Assembly: GCF_017876315.1 (NCBI RefSeq)
Contig: NZ_JAGINU010000001.1
Location: forward strand, 3,472,001-3,536,000
Direction: 5' to 3'
Length of the DNA stretch: 64,000 nt
From: Pseudonocardia parietis
Lineage (GTDB): Bacteria; Actinomycetota; Actinomycetes; Mycobacteriales; Pseudonocardiaceae
Part shown: positions 7,622 to 15,448 of the stretch, in pieces
Numbering within the stretch: the stretch's first letter is position 1
Layout of the letters: each line of letters opens with the position of its first letter
Notes under the pieces: generated by a model
The model's input: the letters and a program-made list of their open reading frames with translations, nothing else
The model's database searches: none
What the model was told of the DNA's origin: nothing
Position numbers and translations under genes: made by a program

Positions 7622-8839
7622 TCAGTTCCCGGTGAACCGGGGGCGACGGCGTTCGGTGAAGGCGTTGACGCCTTCGAGGGTGTCCGCGGTCCGGGCGACC
7701 TCGGTGATCGACCGCTGCTCGGCGGCGAGCTGGTCGTGCAGGCCGGTGTCGAAGCTCTGCCGCAGCAGCCTGCGCATCCCGCCGAAGGACCGGGTGGGGC
7801 CCGCGGCCAGCGTGCGGGTGAACCGCTCGGCCTCCGCGTCGACCTCCTGAGCGGGTACGACGGAGGTGAGCAGGCCCCACTCCAGCGCCTCCGGCGCGGT
7901 GAGCCTGCGGTTGGTGAGGAACAGCTCCTGGGCGCGGCGCAGCCCCACCAGCCGGGGGAGGAACCACGAGTTCCCGCCGTCGGCGGTCATCCCGATCGCC
8001 CCGTAGCCCACGGTGAACACGGCGTCCTCGGCGGCGACGACGATGTCCGCGGCGCACATCAGGCCGAGCCCGCCACCCGCGGCCGCGCCCTGCACGGCGG
8101 CGACCATCGGCGCGTCGAGGGCGGTGAGCCGCTCGATGGCGAGATGGAAGTCGTCGATCATCCCGCGCAGCGTGTCCGGCAGCTCCGCGGGTGGGGCACC
8201 GGTGAACACCTCGATGTCGCCGCCCGCGGTGAACAGGGGGCCGTTGCCGCCGAGCAGGATCGCGCGCAGATCCGGGGTCTCGCTCAGCCGGGTCGCCGCC
8301 TGCGCCAGGTCGCGTGCCATGGCGACATCGATCGCGTTGTTCCTCGCCGGCCGGTCCAGCCGGAGCGTGGCGATCCCGTCCGCCACGTCGACGGTCAGGG
8401 TGCTGTAGGGGGCTGCCGCCTCCGTCCAGCGCGCCGTGTCGGTGTACTGGCTGAGCGCGGTCACCCGGCCTCCCGACACGGTCACCACGTGCGCGAACGC
8501 CGCGTCCACCGGGCCGCCGCCGCGGCGGCCGGTGCCGGTGTAGCGGCCGGTGACGAGCAGGCGCCCGTCCGCCAGTCCGGTGATCTCCTCGGGCACGGCG
8601 CGCGCGGCGAAGTGCCGGGCGATCCCGCCCCACCCGTGTCGCCGCATGTCCTCGGCGCCCCGGTGCTCACCACCCACCCCGAAGGGCATGCCCTCGGCCA
8701 GGTGCCCCACGAAGTCGGGGGCCACGACGGCGTCGAGCGCCTCGCGGTCGCCGTCGGCCAGCGCCGCGTACAGCATGCGGACGACCTCGGCCCCGGTCGC
8801 GGGGGTGGTCGCGGGCGAGGTGGTCACGGTCGGGTCCAC
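7622..8839 (-). CDS. SnoaL-like domain fused to enoyl-CoA hydratase/isomerase (crotonase)
   Basis: A 405-aa two-domain protein. Residues about 14-135 form a SnoaL/NTF2-like cone fold (VVRMLYAALADGDREALDAV, then AFAHVVTVSGGRVTALSQY). Residues about 145-405 are a full crotonase with the oxyanion-hole segments FTAGGDIEVF and AAAGGGLGLMCAADIV. The crotonase half most resembles the one at 13078-13881. SnoaL-fold proteins often act as isomerases, hydratases or cyclases on polyketide or steroid-like rings, so the fusion may channel one substrate. GTG start; GAGAGGA lies about 10 bases upstream. A TAATC-type operator precedes it. The function of the combination is unknown to me. Confidence 0.82.
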   Translation of the reverse strand: MDPTVTTSPATTPATGAEVVRMLYAALADGDREALDAVVAPDFVGHLAEGMPFGVGGEHRGAEDMRRHGWGGIARHFAARAVPEEITGLADGRLLVTGRYTGTGRRGGGPVDAAFAHVVTVSGGRVTALSQYTDTARWTEAAAPYSTLTVDVADGIATLRLDRPARNNAIDVAMARDLAQAATRLSETPDLRAILLGGNGPLFTAGGDIEVFTGAPPAELPDTLRGMIDDFHLAIERLTALDAPMVAAVQGAAAGGGLGLMCAADIVVAAEDAVFTVGYGAIGMTADGGNSWFLPRLVGLRRAQELFLTNRRLTAPEALEWGLLTSVVPAQEVDAEAERFTRTLAAGPTRSFGGMRRLLRQSFDTGLHDQLAAEQRSITEVARTADTLEGVNAFTERRRPRFTGN

Positions 8840-8859
8840 GGCGACACCGTCCTCTCTTT

Positions 8860-8876
8860 TCTAATCAAAAGTAGAC
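8860..8876. promoter_or_regulatory. TAATC-type putative operator, site 4
   Basis: TCTAATCAAAAGTAGAC lies upstream of the SnoaL-crotonase start. TCTA/TAGA dyad ends surround a TAATC core. It aligns well with site 1 (CTTAATCGAGAGTAAA). Confidence 0.5.
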
Positions 8877-8909
8877 ACCAGCGTCGGAGGGTGTCAATCC
8901 GGGGCGGGG

Positions 8910-9707
8910 TCAGGGCATCGAGGAGCCGCCGCCGACCGCCACGACCTGGCCGGTGACCTGGCGGGCGACGGTCTCGGAGGCGATCCACGCCACGGCGTTG
9001 CCGATGTCCTCCGGTGTGGTGAGCCGGCGCAGCGGCTGGGTGCGCACGATCGAGTCGACCTGCTCGGGGGAGAACAGCGAGTCCCGGCCGCCGGCCCACA
9101 CGCTGTGCTCGCCGGCCGTGTCGTCCTCGGGCGGGAGCACGATCCCGGGCGCGACGACGTTGGAGCGGATCCCGTACCGCCCGTTCTCCCGGGCGACGGT
9201 CCGGGCCAGCGAGATCAGCGCGGCCTTGGTGCTGCCGTAGATGCCCTGCCTGACCGCCCCGAATGCGGCGTCGCTGGACAGGAACACGACGGCGCCCCGG
9301 CGGGCCTCCTGCATGGGGCCCAGCGCGGCCTGGGTGCAGTCGACGGCGGCCAGCAGGTTCAGGTCGACGGTCCGGTGCCAGAGCGCGCGGTCGGTCTGCT
9401 CGGTGAACCAGCCCGGCTTGCTCCAGCCCGCGTTGTTGACCAGGACGTCGATCCCGCCCCACAGGTCCAGGATCCGGTCCGTGACGGCCTGGCCGGCCCC
9501 CTCCGAGGTCAGGTCGATCGTCAGCGCGGCGGAGTCCGCGGCGCCGAGCGCGGACGCCTCGGCGGCCACCTGTCCGGCCTGCTCGCCGTCGACGTCCACG
9601 ACCAGGACGCGGGCCCCCTCCCGGGCGAAGACGTGGGCGATCCCCCGGCCGATGTTGGCTCCCGCTCCGGTGACGACCACGCGGGTGTCGGTGTGTCCCA
9701 GGTCCAT
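8910..9707 (-). CDS. SDR-family oxidoreductase
   Basis: A 265-aa classical SDR. The cofactor motif is TGAGANIGRG near the N-terminus, NNAG is present (LVNNAGWS) and the catalytic pair is YGSTK. Asp in VVDVDGEQAG after beta-2 favours NAD(H). GAAGGAGCACC precedes the ATG. It probably oxidises a 3-hydroxyacyl-CoA or a cyclic alcohol in the surrounding pathway. It is divergent from the ferredoxin gene at 9901, with two TAATC/AATTAAG-type elements between them. Confidence 0.85.
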   Translation of the reverse strand: MDLGHTDTRVVVTGAGANIGRGIAHVFAREGARVLVVDVDGEQAGQVAAEASALGAADSAALTIDLTSEGAGQAVTDRILDLWGGIDVLVNNAGWSKPGWFTEQTDRALWHRTVDLNLLAAVDCTQAALGPMQEARRGAVVFLSSDAAFGAVRQGIYGSTKAALISLARTVARENGRYGIRSNVVAPGIVLPPEDDTAGEHSVWAGGRDSLFSPEQVDSIVRTQPLRRLTTPEDIGNAVAWIASETVARQVTGQVVAVGGGSSMP

Positions 9708-9749
9708 GGTGCTCCTTCGTGCAGGGGTGCCGCTACGGTTTCGACTGCA

Positions 9750-9830
9750 GATTAAGTCATCGGGTCCGCGTCGGTGACTCGTCTTGACAGTCGGAACAGG
9801 GCGTGGTTTTCTCTAATTAAGCTTAAAAAA
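9750..9830. promoter_or_regulatory. Divergent promoter with GATTAAG and AATTAAG elements, site 5
   Basis: GATTAAG (9750-9756) and CTCTAATTAAGCTTAA (9811-9826) lie between the divergent SDR and ferredoxin genes. A TTGACA hexamer occurs at 9784-9789. No well-spaced -10 box is evident, so the promoter position is uncertain. Confidence 0.4.
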
Positions 9831-9900
9831 GCTCGTCCGGTACGAGGTGGCGCTCGATGGCGTGGCGTTCCGGGCGCCGTGAACGGCAGGGAGGGGAGCC

Positions 9901-10092
9901 ATGCGCGTCGTGGTCGACTTCGACAGGTGCACGGGCCTGGGCCTGTGTGAGTCGCTCGCACCGGACTTCTTCGAGGTGCAGGACGACGGATCGCTCGAGT
10001 TGCTGCGGTCCGAGGTGAACGAGGCCGAGCGCGCGGAGCTGCAGGAGGCTGTGCGCAGCTGTCCCACCGAGGCGTTGCGCCTCGAGGGCTGA
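9901..10092 (+). CDS. [3Fe-4S] ferredoxin
   Basis: A 63-aa soluble ferredoxin of the actinobacterial P450/Rieske partner type. Cys10, Cys16 (CTGLGLC) and Cys54 (SCPTEAL) give the three-cysteine pattern of a [3Fe-4S] cluster. GGGAGGGGAGCC stands before the ATG. It sits just ahead of the Rieske alpha/beta genes and probably feeds electrons to that oxygenase. No matching reductase is in this operon, so a reductase from elsewhere (for example 52335-53318) would be needed. Confidence 0.9.
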   Translation: MRVVVDFDRCTGLGLCESLAPDFFEVQDDGSLELLRSEVNEAERAELQEAVRSCPTEALRLEG

Positions 10093-10208
10093 GCCGGAGG
10101 GCTCGAGCGCGCGGAGCGGGTGGGCCGGTCCGTGTGGTCGAGTGAGCCGGTGCCGCAGTGTCGGTCCGGCGTGTCGCCGCGTTTGCCCGGGCGGGCCGGC
10201 GTGCGTAT

Positions 10209-10226
10209 CTTTAATCAGAATTAAGC
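10209..10226. promoter_or_regulatory. TAATC-type palindrome upstream of Rieske operon, site 6
   Basis: CTTTAATCAGAATTAAGC is a near-perfect dyad (CTTTAAT, 4-base spacer, ATTAAGC) about 48 bp before the Rieske alpha GTG. It would lie inside the coding frame if an upstream start at 10142 were used, which argues for the GTG at 10274. Confidence 0.6.
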
Positions 10227-10273
10227 AGGTGGTCGCCGCAGTGCGGCCACCGGGCGGAGGAGAGGAGCCGACC

Positions 10274-11572
10274 GTGACGCTGACCGATGTTCCCGTCGGA
10301 GGTCGCGCCGGACACCGGGGGCCTGCGGCCCCGTACGAGGAGCTGATCCAGCCGCGCCGGGTGCACGGGTCGCTCTACACCTCGCCGGAGATCTTCGCCG
10401 ACGAGCTCGAGCAGATCTGGTACCGGACGTGGGTCTACGTGGGCCACGTCAGCGAGATCGCCCAGCCGAACGACTACGTGCGCAAGAACATCGGTCCACA
10501 GGACGTCATCATGACCCGTGGCGCCGACGGCGAGGTGCGCCTGCTGCTGAACCGCTGTGCGCACCGCGGCAACCTGGTCTGCGAGGCACAGGCGGGCAAC
10601 TCCAGCTCGTTCCGCTGCCCGTACCACGGCTGGACCTACCGCAACACCGGCGACCTGCTCGGTTACCCGTTCCACCAGGGCTACGGCGGCCGGGGCAAGC
10701 TGGAGCTGAGTCTGGGCCGGGTGCCGCGCGTCGGGGTGTACCAGGGTTTCGTGTTCGGCAGCTTCGCCGAGGAGGGGCCGACGCTGGAGGAGCACCTCGG
10801 TGAGGCCAAGGGTGAGCTCGACCGCCTGGTGCGGCTCTCGCCCGAGGGCGAGGTCGAGATCACCGCCGGGTTCCTGCAGCACAAGGCGCAGGCGAACTGG
10901 AAACTGCTCGCCGAGAACGAGACGGACGGCTACCACCCCCAGTTCGTGCACTCGTCGATCTTCTCCGTGGCCGAGAGCGGCATCGGAGCCCTCTACGGCG
11001 AGAAGTCCACGGCGGTCACCCGCGCGCTCGGCAACGGACACAGCGAGAACGACCTGCGTCCGGAGTTCCGCAGGATCGGGGAGCCGCTCGGCTGGTTCGG
11101 CACCACCGAGGCGAAGGTCCCGGACTACGCGGCCAGGATGCGCGCCCGCTACGGGAGCGAAGCCGACGAGATCCTCATCGACGGCGCCCCGCACGTCATG
11201 ATCTTCCCGAACCTGTTCATCGCGGAGATCCAGATGTTCACCATCCAGCCGCTGGCCGCCGATCTGACCGTGCAGCACGTCACGGCGGTGCAGCTCAAGG
11301 GTGCGCCGGAGATGAACAAGCGGATGGTGCAGCAGTGCATCGGCTCCGTCGGACCGGCCGGAATGCTGCTCGCCGACGACACCGAGATGTACGAGCGCAA
11401 CCAGGCCGGCGTCGCCGAACTGCGGCCGGAGTGGCTGGACGTGCGGCGCGGTGTGGACCGCGAGGAGATCGACGAGCGTGGTCTCACGATCGGGGCGGCC
11501 ACGGACGAGACCGGCATGCGCGGGTTCTGGCAGCACTACAAGCAGCTGATGACGGAAGGACGGTCCCGGTGA
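10274..11572 (+). CDS. Rieske non-heme iron ring-hydroxylating oxygenase, alpha subunit
   Basis: A 432-aa catalytic subunit. The Rieske ligands are Cys95, His97, Cys115 and His118 (CAHRG and CPYHGW). The mononuclear iron site follows at His221 and His226 in NETDGYHPQFVH. I chose GTG 10274, preceded by GGAGGAGAGGAGCC, over longer frames. It starts a tightly coupled operon with the beta subunit (GTGA overlap), a 73-aa orphan and crotonases. With the preceding ferredoxin it would dihydroxylate or monohydroxylate an aromatic or alicyclic substrate. The crotonases next door suggest a CoA-ester or carboxylate substrate, which is inference. Confidence 0.92.
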   Translation: MTLTDVPVGGRAGHRGPAAPYEELIQPRRVHGSLYTSPEIFADELEQIWYRTWVYVGHVSEIAQPNDYVRKNIGPQDVIMTRGADGEVRLLLNRCAHRGNLVCEAQAGNSSSFRCPYHGWTYRNTGDLLGYPFHQGYGGRGKLELSLGRVPRVGVYQGFVFGSFAEEGPTLEEHLGEAKGELDRLVRLSPEGEVEITAGFLQHKAQANWKLLAENETDGYHPQFVHSSIFSVAESGIGALYGEKSTAVTRALGNGHSENDLRPEFRRIGEPLGWFGTTEAKVPDYAARMRARYGSEADEILIDGAPHVMIFPNLFIAEIQMFTIQPLAADLTVQHVTAVQLKGAPEMNKRMVQQCIGSVGPAGMLLADDTEMYERNQAGVAELRPEWLDVRRGVDREEIDERGLTIGAATDETGMRGFWQHYKQLMTEGRSR

Positions 11573-12069
11573 GCGCCTCCACCGCCGCTCCGGCCATCCC
11601 GGACATCCGGGTGATCGAGCAGTTCCTCTACCGCGAGGCGCGCTTCGCCGACGAGCACCGCTACGACGAGTGGGAGTCCCTCTGGACACCCGACGCGCTG
11701 TACTGGGTCCCGGCGAACGACGACGACGCGGACCGGATGACGCAGATGTCGATCGTGCACGACAACCGCAACCGGATCGCCACCCGGATCAAGCAGTTCA
11801 AGACCGGGCGGCGGCACTCGCAGGTTCCGCACTCGCGGCTGCGCCGGGTGGTGTCCAACGTGGAGCTTCTCGGGACCGTCGGGAACGGGGACATCGAGGT
11901 GGCCGCGAACTTCGTGCTCGTCGAGTCGCGCGAGCGCCGCAAGGAGGTGTGGGCCGGGCGTTACACCTACCGGCTGCGTGTGGTCGATGGCGAGCTCGCC
12001 CTGTCGTACAAGAAGGTCGCCCTCGTGGACAACGCGCGCCCGATCGCGACCATGTCCTTCCTGATCTGA
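11569..12069 (+). CDS. Rieske ring-hydroxylating dioxygenase, beta subunit
   Basis: A 166-aa small subunit with an NTF2-like fold. Typical segments are EQFLYREARFADEHRYDEWESLW near the N-terminus, WVPANDDD, and the C-terminal FLI ending. The GTG overlaps the alpha stop (GTGA), showing translational coupling. The beta subunit places the enzyme among alpha3beta3 dioxygenases such as benzoate, biphenyl or cumate dioxygenase relatives. It has mainly a structural role in the hexamer. Confidence in the family is high; the substrate is unresolved. Confidence 0.9.
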   Translation: MSASTAAPAIPDIRVIEQFLYREARFADEHRYDEWESLWTPDALYWVPANDDDADRMTQMSIVHDNRNRIATRIKQFKTGRRHSQVPHSRLRRVVSNVELLGTVGNGDIEVAANFVLVESRERRKEVWAGRYTYRLRVVDGELALSYKKVALVDNARPIATMSFLI

Positions 12070-12083
12070 GGGTCGGAGAGCTG

Positions 12084-12305
12084 ATGTACATCCCCCCCGA
12101 CCTCGTGGGAAACGAGTTCGCCGAGGTCTCGGTCCGGATCGACGACGAGGCCAACAGCCGCAGGCTGCGGCTGGAGGACCACAAGACCGGCCGGGTGCGC
12201 TACCTCGACGCCCTGGAGCTGGAGACGCTGGTCTGGCTGCCCGAGGGCCATCTGGCGAAGCTCCTCGATCCGTCGGCCGACCGCTGGCGGGAGGACGACG
12301 TATGA
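12084..12305 (+). CDS. Small conserved protein of unknown function in Rieske operon
   Basis: A 73-aa protein beginning MYIPPDLVGNEFAEVSVRID and ending in an acidic tail (RWREDDV). It has no cysteines, no membrane segment and no cofactor motif; the middle is predicted beta-rich and basic (RRLRLEDHKTGRVRYLDALE). GGAGAG precedes the ATG, and its stop overlaps the next ATG (ATGA). Its position inside a coupled operon argues that it is real. It may be an assembly or accessory factor for the oxygenase or the crotonases, but nothing in the sequence shows this. Confidence 0.7.
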   Translation: MYIPPDLVGNEFAEVSVRIDDEANSRRLRLEDHKTGRVRYLDALELETLVWLPEGHLAKLLDPSADRWREDDV

Positions 12306-13081
12306 CCGACGAGCCGGTCCTGCTCTCGTACGAGGACCGGGGCGGCGGCCGCATCGCGCACCTCACGCTGAACCGGCCGCACGCCCGCAACGCGATCACC
12401 ATCGCGCTCGCCGAGGGCCTGCGGTCCGGGCTCGCCGAAGCCGCCGGGAACGCGGACGTGATCCTGATCCGCGGCGCCGAGGGCAACTTCAGCACCGGCG
12501 GGGACTTCGGCGAGGTCGCGCGCCTGCGTGAGCAGGGCTCCGAGGCACTGCGCCCGCTCTTCGAGACCTTCATCGGCGCCTGCGAGCTGATCGCGGAGCT
12601 GCCCGTCCCCGTCGTGGCAGCAGTGGAGGGCTACGCGATGGCAGGCGGGTTCGAGCTGCTGCAGTCGGTGGACATCGCGATCGTGCGCACGGACGCCGTC
12701 CTGGCGGACAACCACGCCAACTTCGGCATGATCCCCGGCGGCGGCGGATCCCAGCGCCTGCCGCGGATCCTCGGGGTCCCGCGCGCGATGGGGCACATCC
12801 TGCTGGGGGACCGGATGACCGGGGCCCAGGCCGCCGAATGGGGTCTGGCCTACCGGGCCGCGCCGCCGGAGCAGTTCGACGACACCGTCGCCGAGGTGCT
12901 CACCAACCTGGCGGGCAAGGACACCGACGCGCTCGCCCGGATCAAGCACCTCGTGCGCGCGGGACTGCGGGGCTCGCTGGCCGACGGCCTCGCGAGCGAG
13001 GTCGAGTCGACCCTCGCCCACCTGGGCGGGGAACGAGCCGGCGCCGGGATCGGCCGGTTCACCGGGAAGGGAGATTCGTGA
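12302..13081 (+). CDS. Enoyl-CoA hydratase/isomerase
   Basis: A 259-aa crotonase. Oxyanion-hole segments are FSTGGDFGEV and AMAGGFELLQSVDIAIV. FGMIPGGGGSQRLPRILG carries the usual catalytic-loop region. The ATG overlaps the preceding stop and its own stop overlaps the next GTG (GTGA), so four genes are translationally coupled. It probably hydrates or isomerises the unsaturated CoA ester made in the pathway. Crotonases also do ring cleavage and dehalogenation, so the exact reaction remains open. Confidence 0.88.
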   Translation: MTDEPVLLSYEDRGGGRIAHLTLNRPHARNAITIALAEGLRSGLAEAAGNADVILIRGAEGNFSTGGDFGEVARLREQGSEALRPLFETFIGACELIAELPVPVVAAVEGYAMAGGFELLQSVDIAIVRTDAVLADNHANFGMIPGGGGSQRLPRILGVPRAMGHILLGDRMTGAQAAEWGLAYRAAPPEQFDDTVAEVLTNLAGKDTDALARIKHLVRAGLRGSLADGLASEVESTLAHLGGERAGAGIGRFTGKGDS

Positions 13082-13881
13082 AGCTGATCGAGACCGGGAC
13101 CGTCCTGCTGGACCTGGACGACAACGGAGTGGCGCACCTGCGGCTGAACCGTCCGGAGGCGTCGAACGGGATGAACGTGCCGTTCCTGCGGGAGCTGTAC
13201 GACGCCGTCATGGTCGCCACCGGACGGCCGGAGCTGCGCGCGCTGCTGCTCACCGGCGAGGGGCCGAACTTCTGTGCCGGCGGGGACGTGAAGACCTTCG
13301 CGAGCAAGGGCGAGGAGCTGCCGGACTACCTGCGGGAGGCGACCGCCTGGCTGCAGAACGTCACCCAGGGGCTGCTCGCCCTGCCGGTCCCCGTGGTGGC
13401 CGGCGTGCACGGTTTCGCGGCCGGCGGCGGCGGCCTGGGACTGGTCTGCGCCTGCGACATCGTGATCGCCGGCGAGTCGGCGAAGTTCATGTCCGGTGCC
13501 GCTCGGGTGGGCATGGCACCGGACGCCGGATCCTCGGCGACGCTGCCGCAGCTCGTGGGCCTGCGCAAGGCCATGGAGATCCTGCTGCTCAACCCGACCC
13601 TCTCCGCCGCGGAGGCGGCCGAGATCGGGCTGATCACCCGCGTCGTTCCCGACGCCGACCTGCAGAGCGAGGCGCTGGCCGCGGCCAGGACGATCGCCGA
13701 GGGGCCCCCGCGGGCGCTCGGCGCGATCAAGCGGCTGGTCTGGTCGGGGTTGGGCAACCGCGTCGAGGCACAGCTTCCGGAGGAGGCCCGCACGGTGTCC
13801 GAACTGTCCGGGACGGCCGACGCCCGCGAGGGACTGGCCGCCGTCCTCGAACGTCGGAAGCCGACCTTCACGGGTCGCTGA
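13078..13881 (+). CDS. Enoyl-CoA hydratase/isomerase, PaaG-like
   Basis: A 267-aa crotonase beginning VKLIETGTVLLDLDD. Oxyanion-hole segments are FCAGGDVKTF and FAAGGGGLGLVCACDIVI, with GMAPDAGSSATLPQLVGL in the position where PaaG-type isomerases have a conserved Asp. The GTG overlaps the stop of the preceding crotonase. It is the closest relative in the window to the crotonase half of 7622-8839. Two consecutive crotonases suggest separate isomerase and hydratase or hydrolase steps. Confidence 0.87.
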   Translation: MKLIETGTVLLDLDDNGVAHLRLNRPEASNGMNVPFLRELYDAVMVATGRPELRALLLTGEGPNFCAGGDVKTFASKGEELPDYLREATAWLQNVTQGLLALPVPVVAGVHGFAAGGGGLGLVCACDIVIAGESAKFMSGAARVGMAPDAGSSATLPQLVGLRKAMEILLLNPTLSAAEAAEIGLITRVVPDADLQSEALAAARTIAEGPPRALGAIKRLVWSGLGNRVEAQLPEEARTVSELSGTADAREGLAAVLERRKPTFTGR

Positions 13882-13892
13882 CGGAGGTCGCC

Positions 13893-14990
13893 GTGCACGT
13901 AGGGATGGGTGTCTTCTTCCAGGGCCTCGAGCCGGGTCGCGACGATCACGCCGTGGTCCGGGAGAACCTCGCTCTCGCGGACGAGGCGGAGAAGCGCGGC
14001 TTCGAGTCGATCTGGACGGCCGAGCACCACTTCACGCGCTACCACATGATGCCCAACCCGGCGCAGTTCCTGACCTACATGGCGGGGCGTACGAGCCGTG
14101 CCCGGCTGGGGACGATGGTGATGGTCCTGCCGTGGCACGAGCCGATCCGGGTCGCGGAGGAGATCGCCTGGCTGGACTCCGTGTCCGGTGGGCGGGTGCT
14201 GCTGGGGCTGGGACGGGGGCTCGGCTCGATCGAGTTCGACAGCTTCCGGCTCGAGATGGGGGAGTCGCGGCAACGTTTCGTCGAGTACGCGACCGCCGTC
14301 TCGCAGGCCTTGGACGTCGGCGCGATCGAGCACGACGGCGAGCTGTACCGCCAGCCGCGGGCGGAGCTGCACCCGCCCGCGGTGACCACCTTCAACGGCC
14401 GGACCTACGCGTCGGCGGTCTCCCCGGAGTCGGCGAAGATCATGGCGACGCTCGGCTACGGCCTCATGCTGATCGCGCAGAAGCCGTGGCAGACCACGAT
14501 CCGGGAGACCGCGGAGTACCGCGAGCTGTTCCGTGAGATCAACGGGCACGAACCGCCCCAGCCCGTACTGGTCAACTTCACCACGGTGGACCCCGACGCC
14601 GGCCGTGCGGCGGCACTGCACGACGAGTACGCGATGGCCTACGCCCGCTCCACGATCGACCACTACGAGTTCACGAACCCGCGACTGGAGCACGTGAACG
14701 GCTACGAGTACTACGCCGGGCTGCGCCGCAACATCGAGAAGCACGGGTTGGCGACGTTCAACCGGTTCCTCGCCGACCTCCAGATGGGAGGTACACCCGA
14801 GGACCTGGTCGACGAGACCGTCGAGCGGGTGCGCGCCCTGGACGCCGGCGGTGTCGTCAACGTCTTCGGGTTCGGCGGCATGCCGCCGGAGGTGGCCCGC
14901 CGCAACGCCGATGTCTACACCGAGCAGGTGCTGCCGAAACTGCGGCGGATCGACACCTTCCGGGATGTCGCCACACCGATCATCTCCTGA
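13893..14990 (+). CDS. Luciferase-like (LLM) flavin-dependent monooxygenase
   Basis: A 365-aa member of the bacterial luciferase-like superfamily (FMN or F420 dependent). Conserved segments are IWTAEHHFTRYHMMPNPAQF near residue 40, GRTSRARLGTMVMVLPWHEP, and GRVLLGLGRGLGSIEF. GTG start with GGAGG eight bases upstream and 11 bp after the crotonase stop, so it is the last gene of the Rieske operon. It could hydroxylate or cleave a pathway intermediate. Reductant and substrate are unknown. Confidence 0.85.
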   Translation: MHVGMGVFFQGLEPGRDDHAVVRENLALADEAEKRGFESIWTAEHHFTRYHMMPNPAQFLTYMAGRTSRARLGTMVMVLPWHEPIRVAEEIAWLDSVSGGRVLLGLGRGLGSIEFDSFRLEMGESRQRFVEYATAVSQALDVGAIEHDGELYRQPRAELHPPAVTTFNGRTYASAVSPESAKIMATLGYGLMLIAQKPWQTTIRETAEYRELFREINGHEPPQPVLVNFTTVDPDAGRAAALHDEYAMAYARSTIDHYEFTNPRLEHVNGYEYYAGLRRNIEKHGLATFNRFLADLQMGGTPEDLVDETVERVRALDAGGVVNVFGFGGMPPEVARRNADVYTEQVLPKLRRIDTFRDVATPIIS

Positions 14991-15037
14991 GAGCGCTCGG
15001 GTACCCGACCGTTCCGAGGTTCACGGGTGGAACCGGA

Positions 15038-15445
15038 TCAGCTCTCGGTCTCGGTGGTGGCTGCGTCCGGCGTCGTGTCGCTGCGCCACTGCGCGATCAG
15101 GGACTGTTTGAAACGGTTGTTGGGCGGAACGGGGATCCCTTTCGCCTCGGCCCACTGCCGCAGCTGCGCCCGTTCGTCGGCGGAGAGCCCCGAGCGGGTC
15201 GGGCCATGGTTTCCTCGTTGCCTCCCCTGCGGACGCGCGAGATGGTCGGAGAGGGCGGCCGTGCCCGGAACGGACGCTTCGACGCGGCCGGCGTCGATGA
15301 AGGGTTGGAGTGCCTCGAGCAGGCGCCGGTATTCGGCGCTGGCGAGGTCGATCTCGATCCGCATCTGGTCGATGTGGAGTTCGTGTTGTTCGACGTCGGC
15401 CTCGGTGCCGGTGATGTCGCAGTACCGGATCTGCCGGATTCCCAT
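15038..15445 (-). CDS. Lsr2-family nucleoid-associated protein (divergent)
   Basis: A 135-aa protein. The N-terminal half (CDITGTEADVEQHELHIDQM, then EIDLASAEYRRLLEALQPFI) matches the dimerisation domain of actinobacterial Lsr2. The C-terminal part LSADERAQLRQWAEAKGIPV matches the Lsr2 DNA-binding helix pair. The RGR AT-hook-like motif expected next is replaced by PPNNRFKQSL, and an extra basic linker (LARPQGRQRGNHGPTR) precedes it. Lsr2 proteins silence AT-rich and foreign DNA; this one looks like a secondary paralogue. It lies 3 bp after the 15449-15943 gene in one operon. Confidence 0.72.
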   Translation of the reverse strand: MGIRQIRYCDITGTEADVEQHELHIDQMRIEIDLASAEYRRLLEALQPFIDAGRVEASVPGTAALSDHLARPQGRQRGNHGPTRSGLSADERAQLRQWAEAKGIPVPPNNRFKQSLIAQWRSDTTPDAATTETES

Positions 15446-15448
15446 GGG

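Noticed and set aside
6338..8956. Plus-strand frame of 872 codons and the minus-strand frame 6336-8633
   Set aside because: Both are shadows of the acyl-CoA dehydrogenase and SnoaL-crotonase genes, with no domain and no ribosome site.
10142..10273. Longer N-terminus for the Rieske alpha subunit
   Set aside because: It would place the palindrome at 10209-10226 inside coding sequence; GTG 10274 has a good ribosome site and fits family length.
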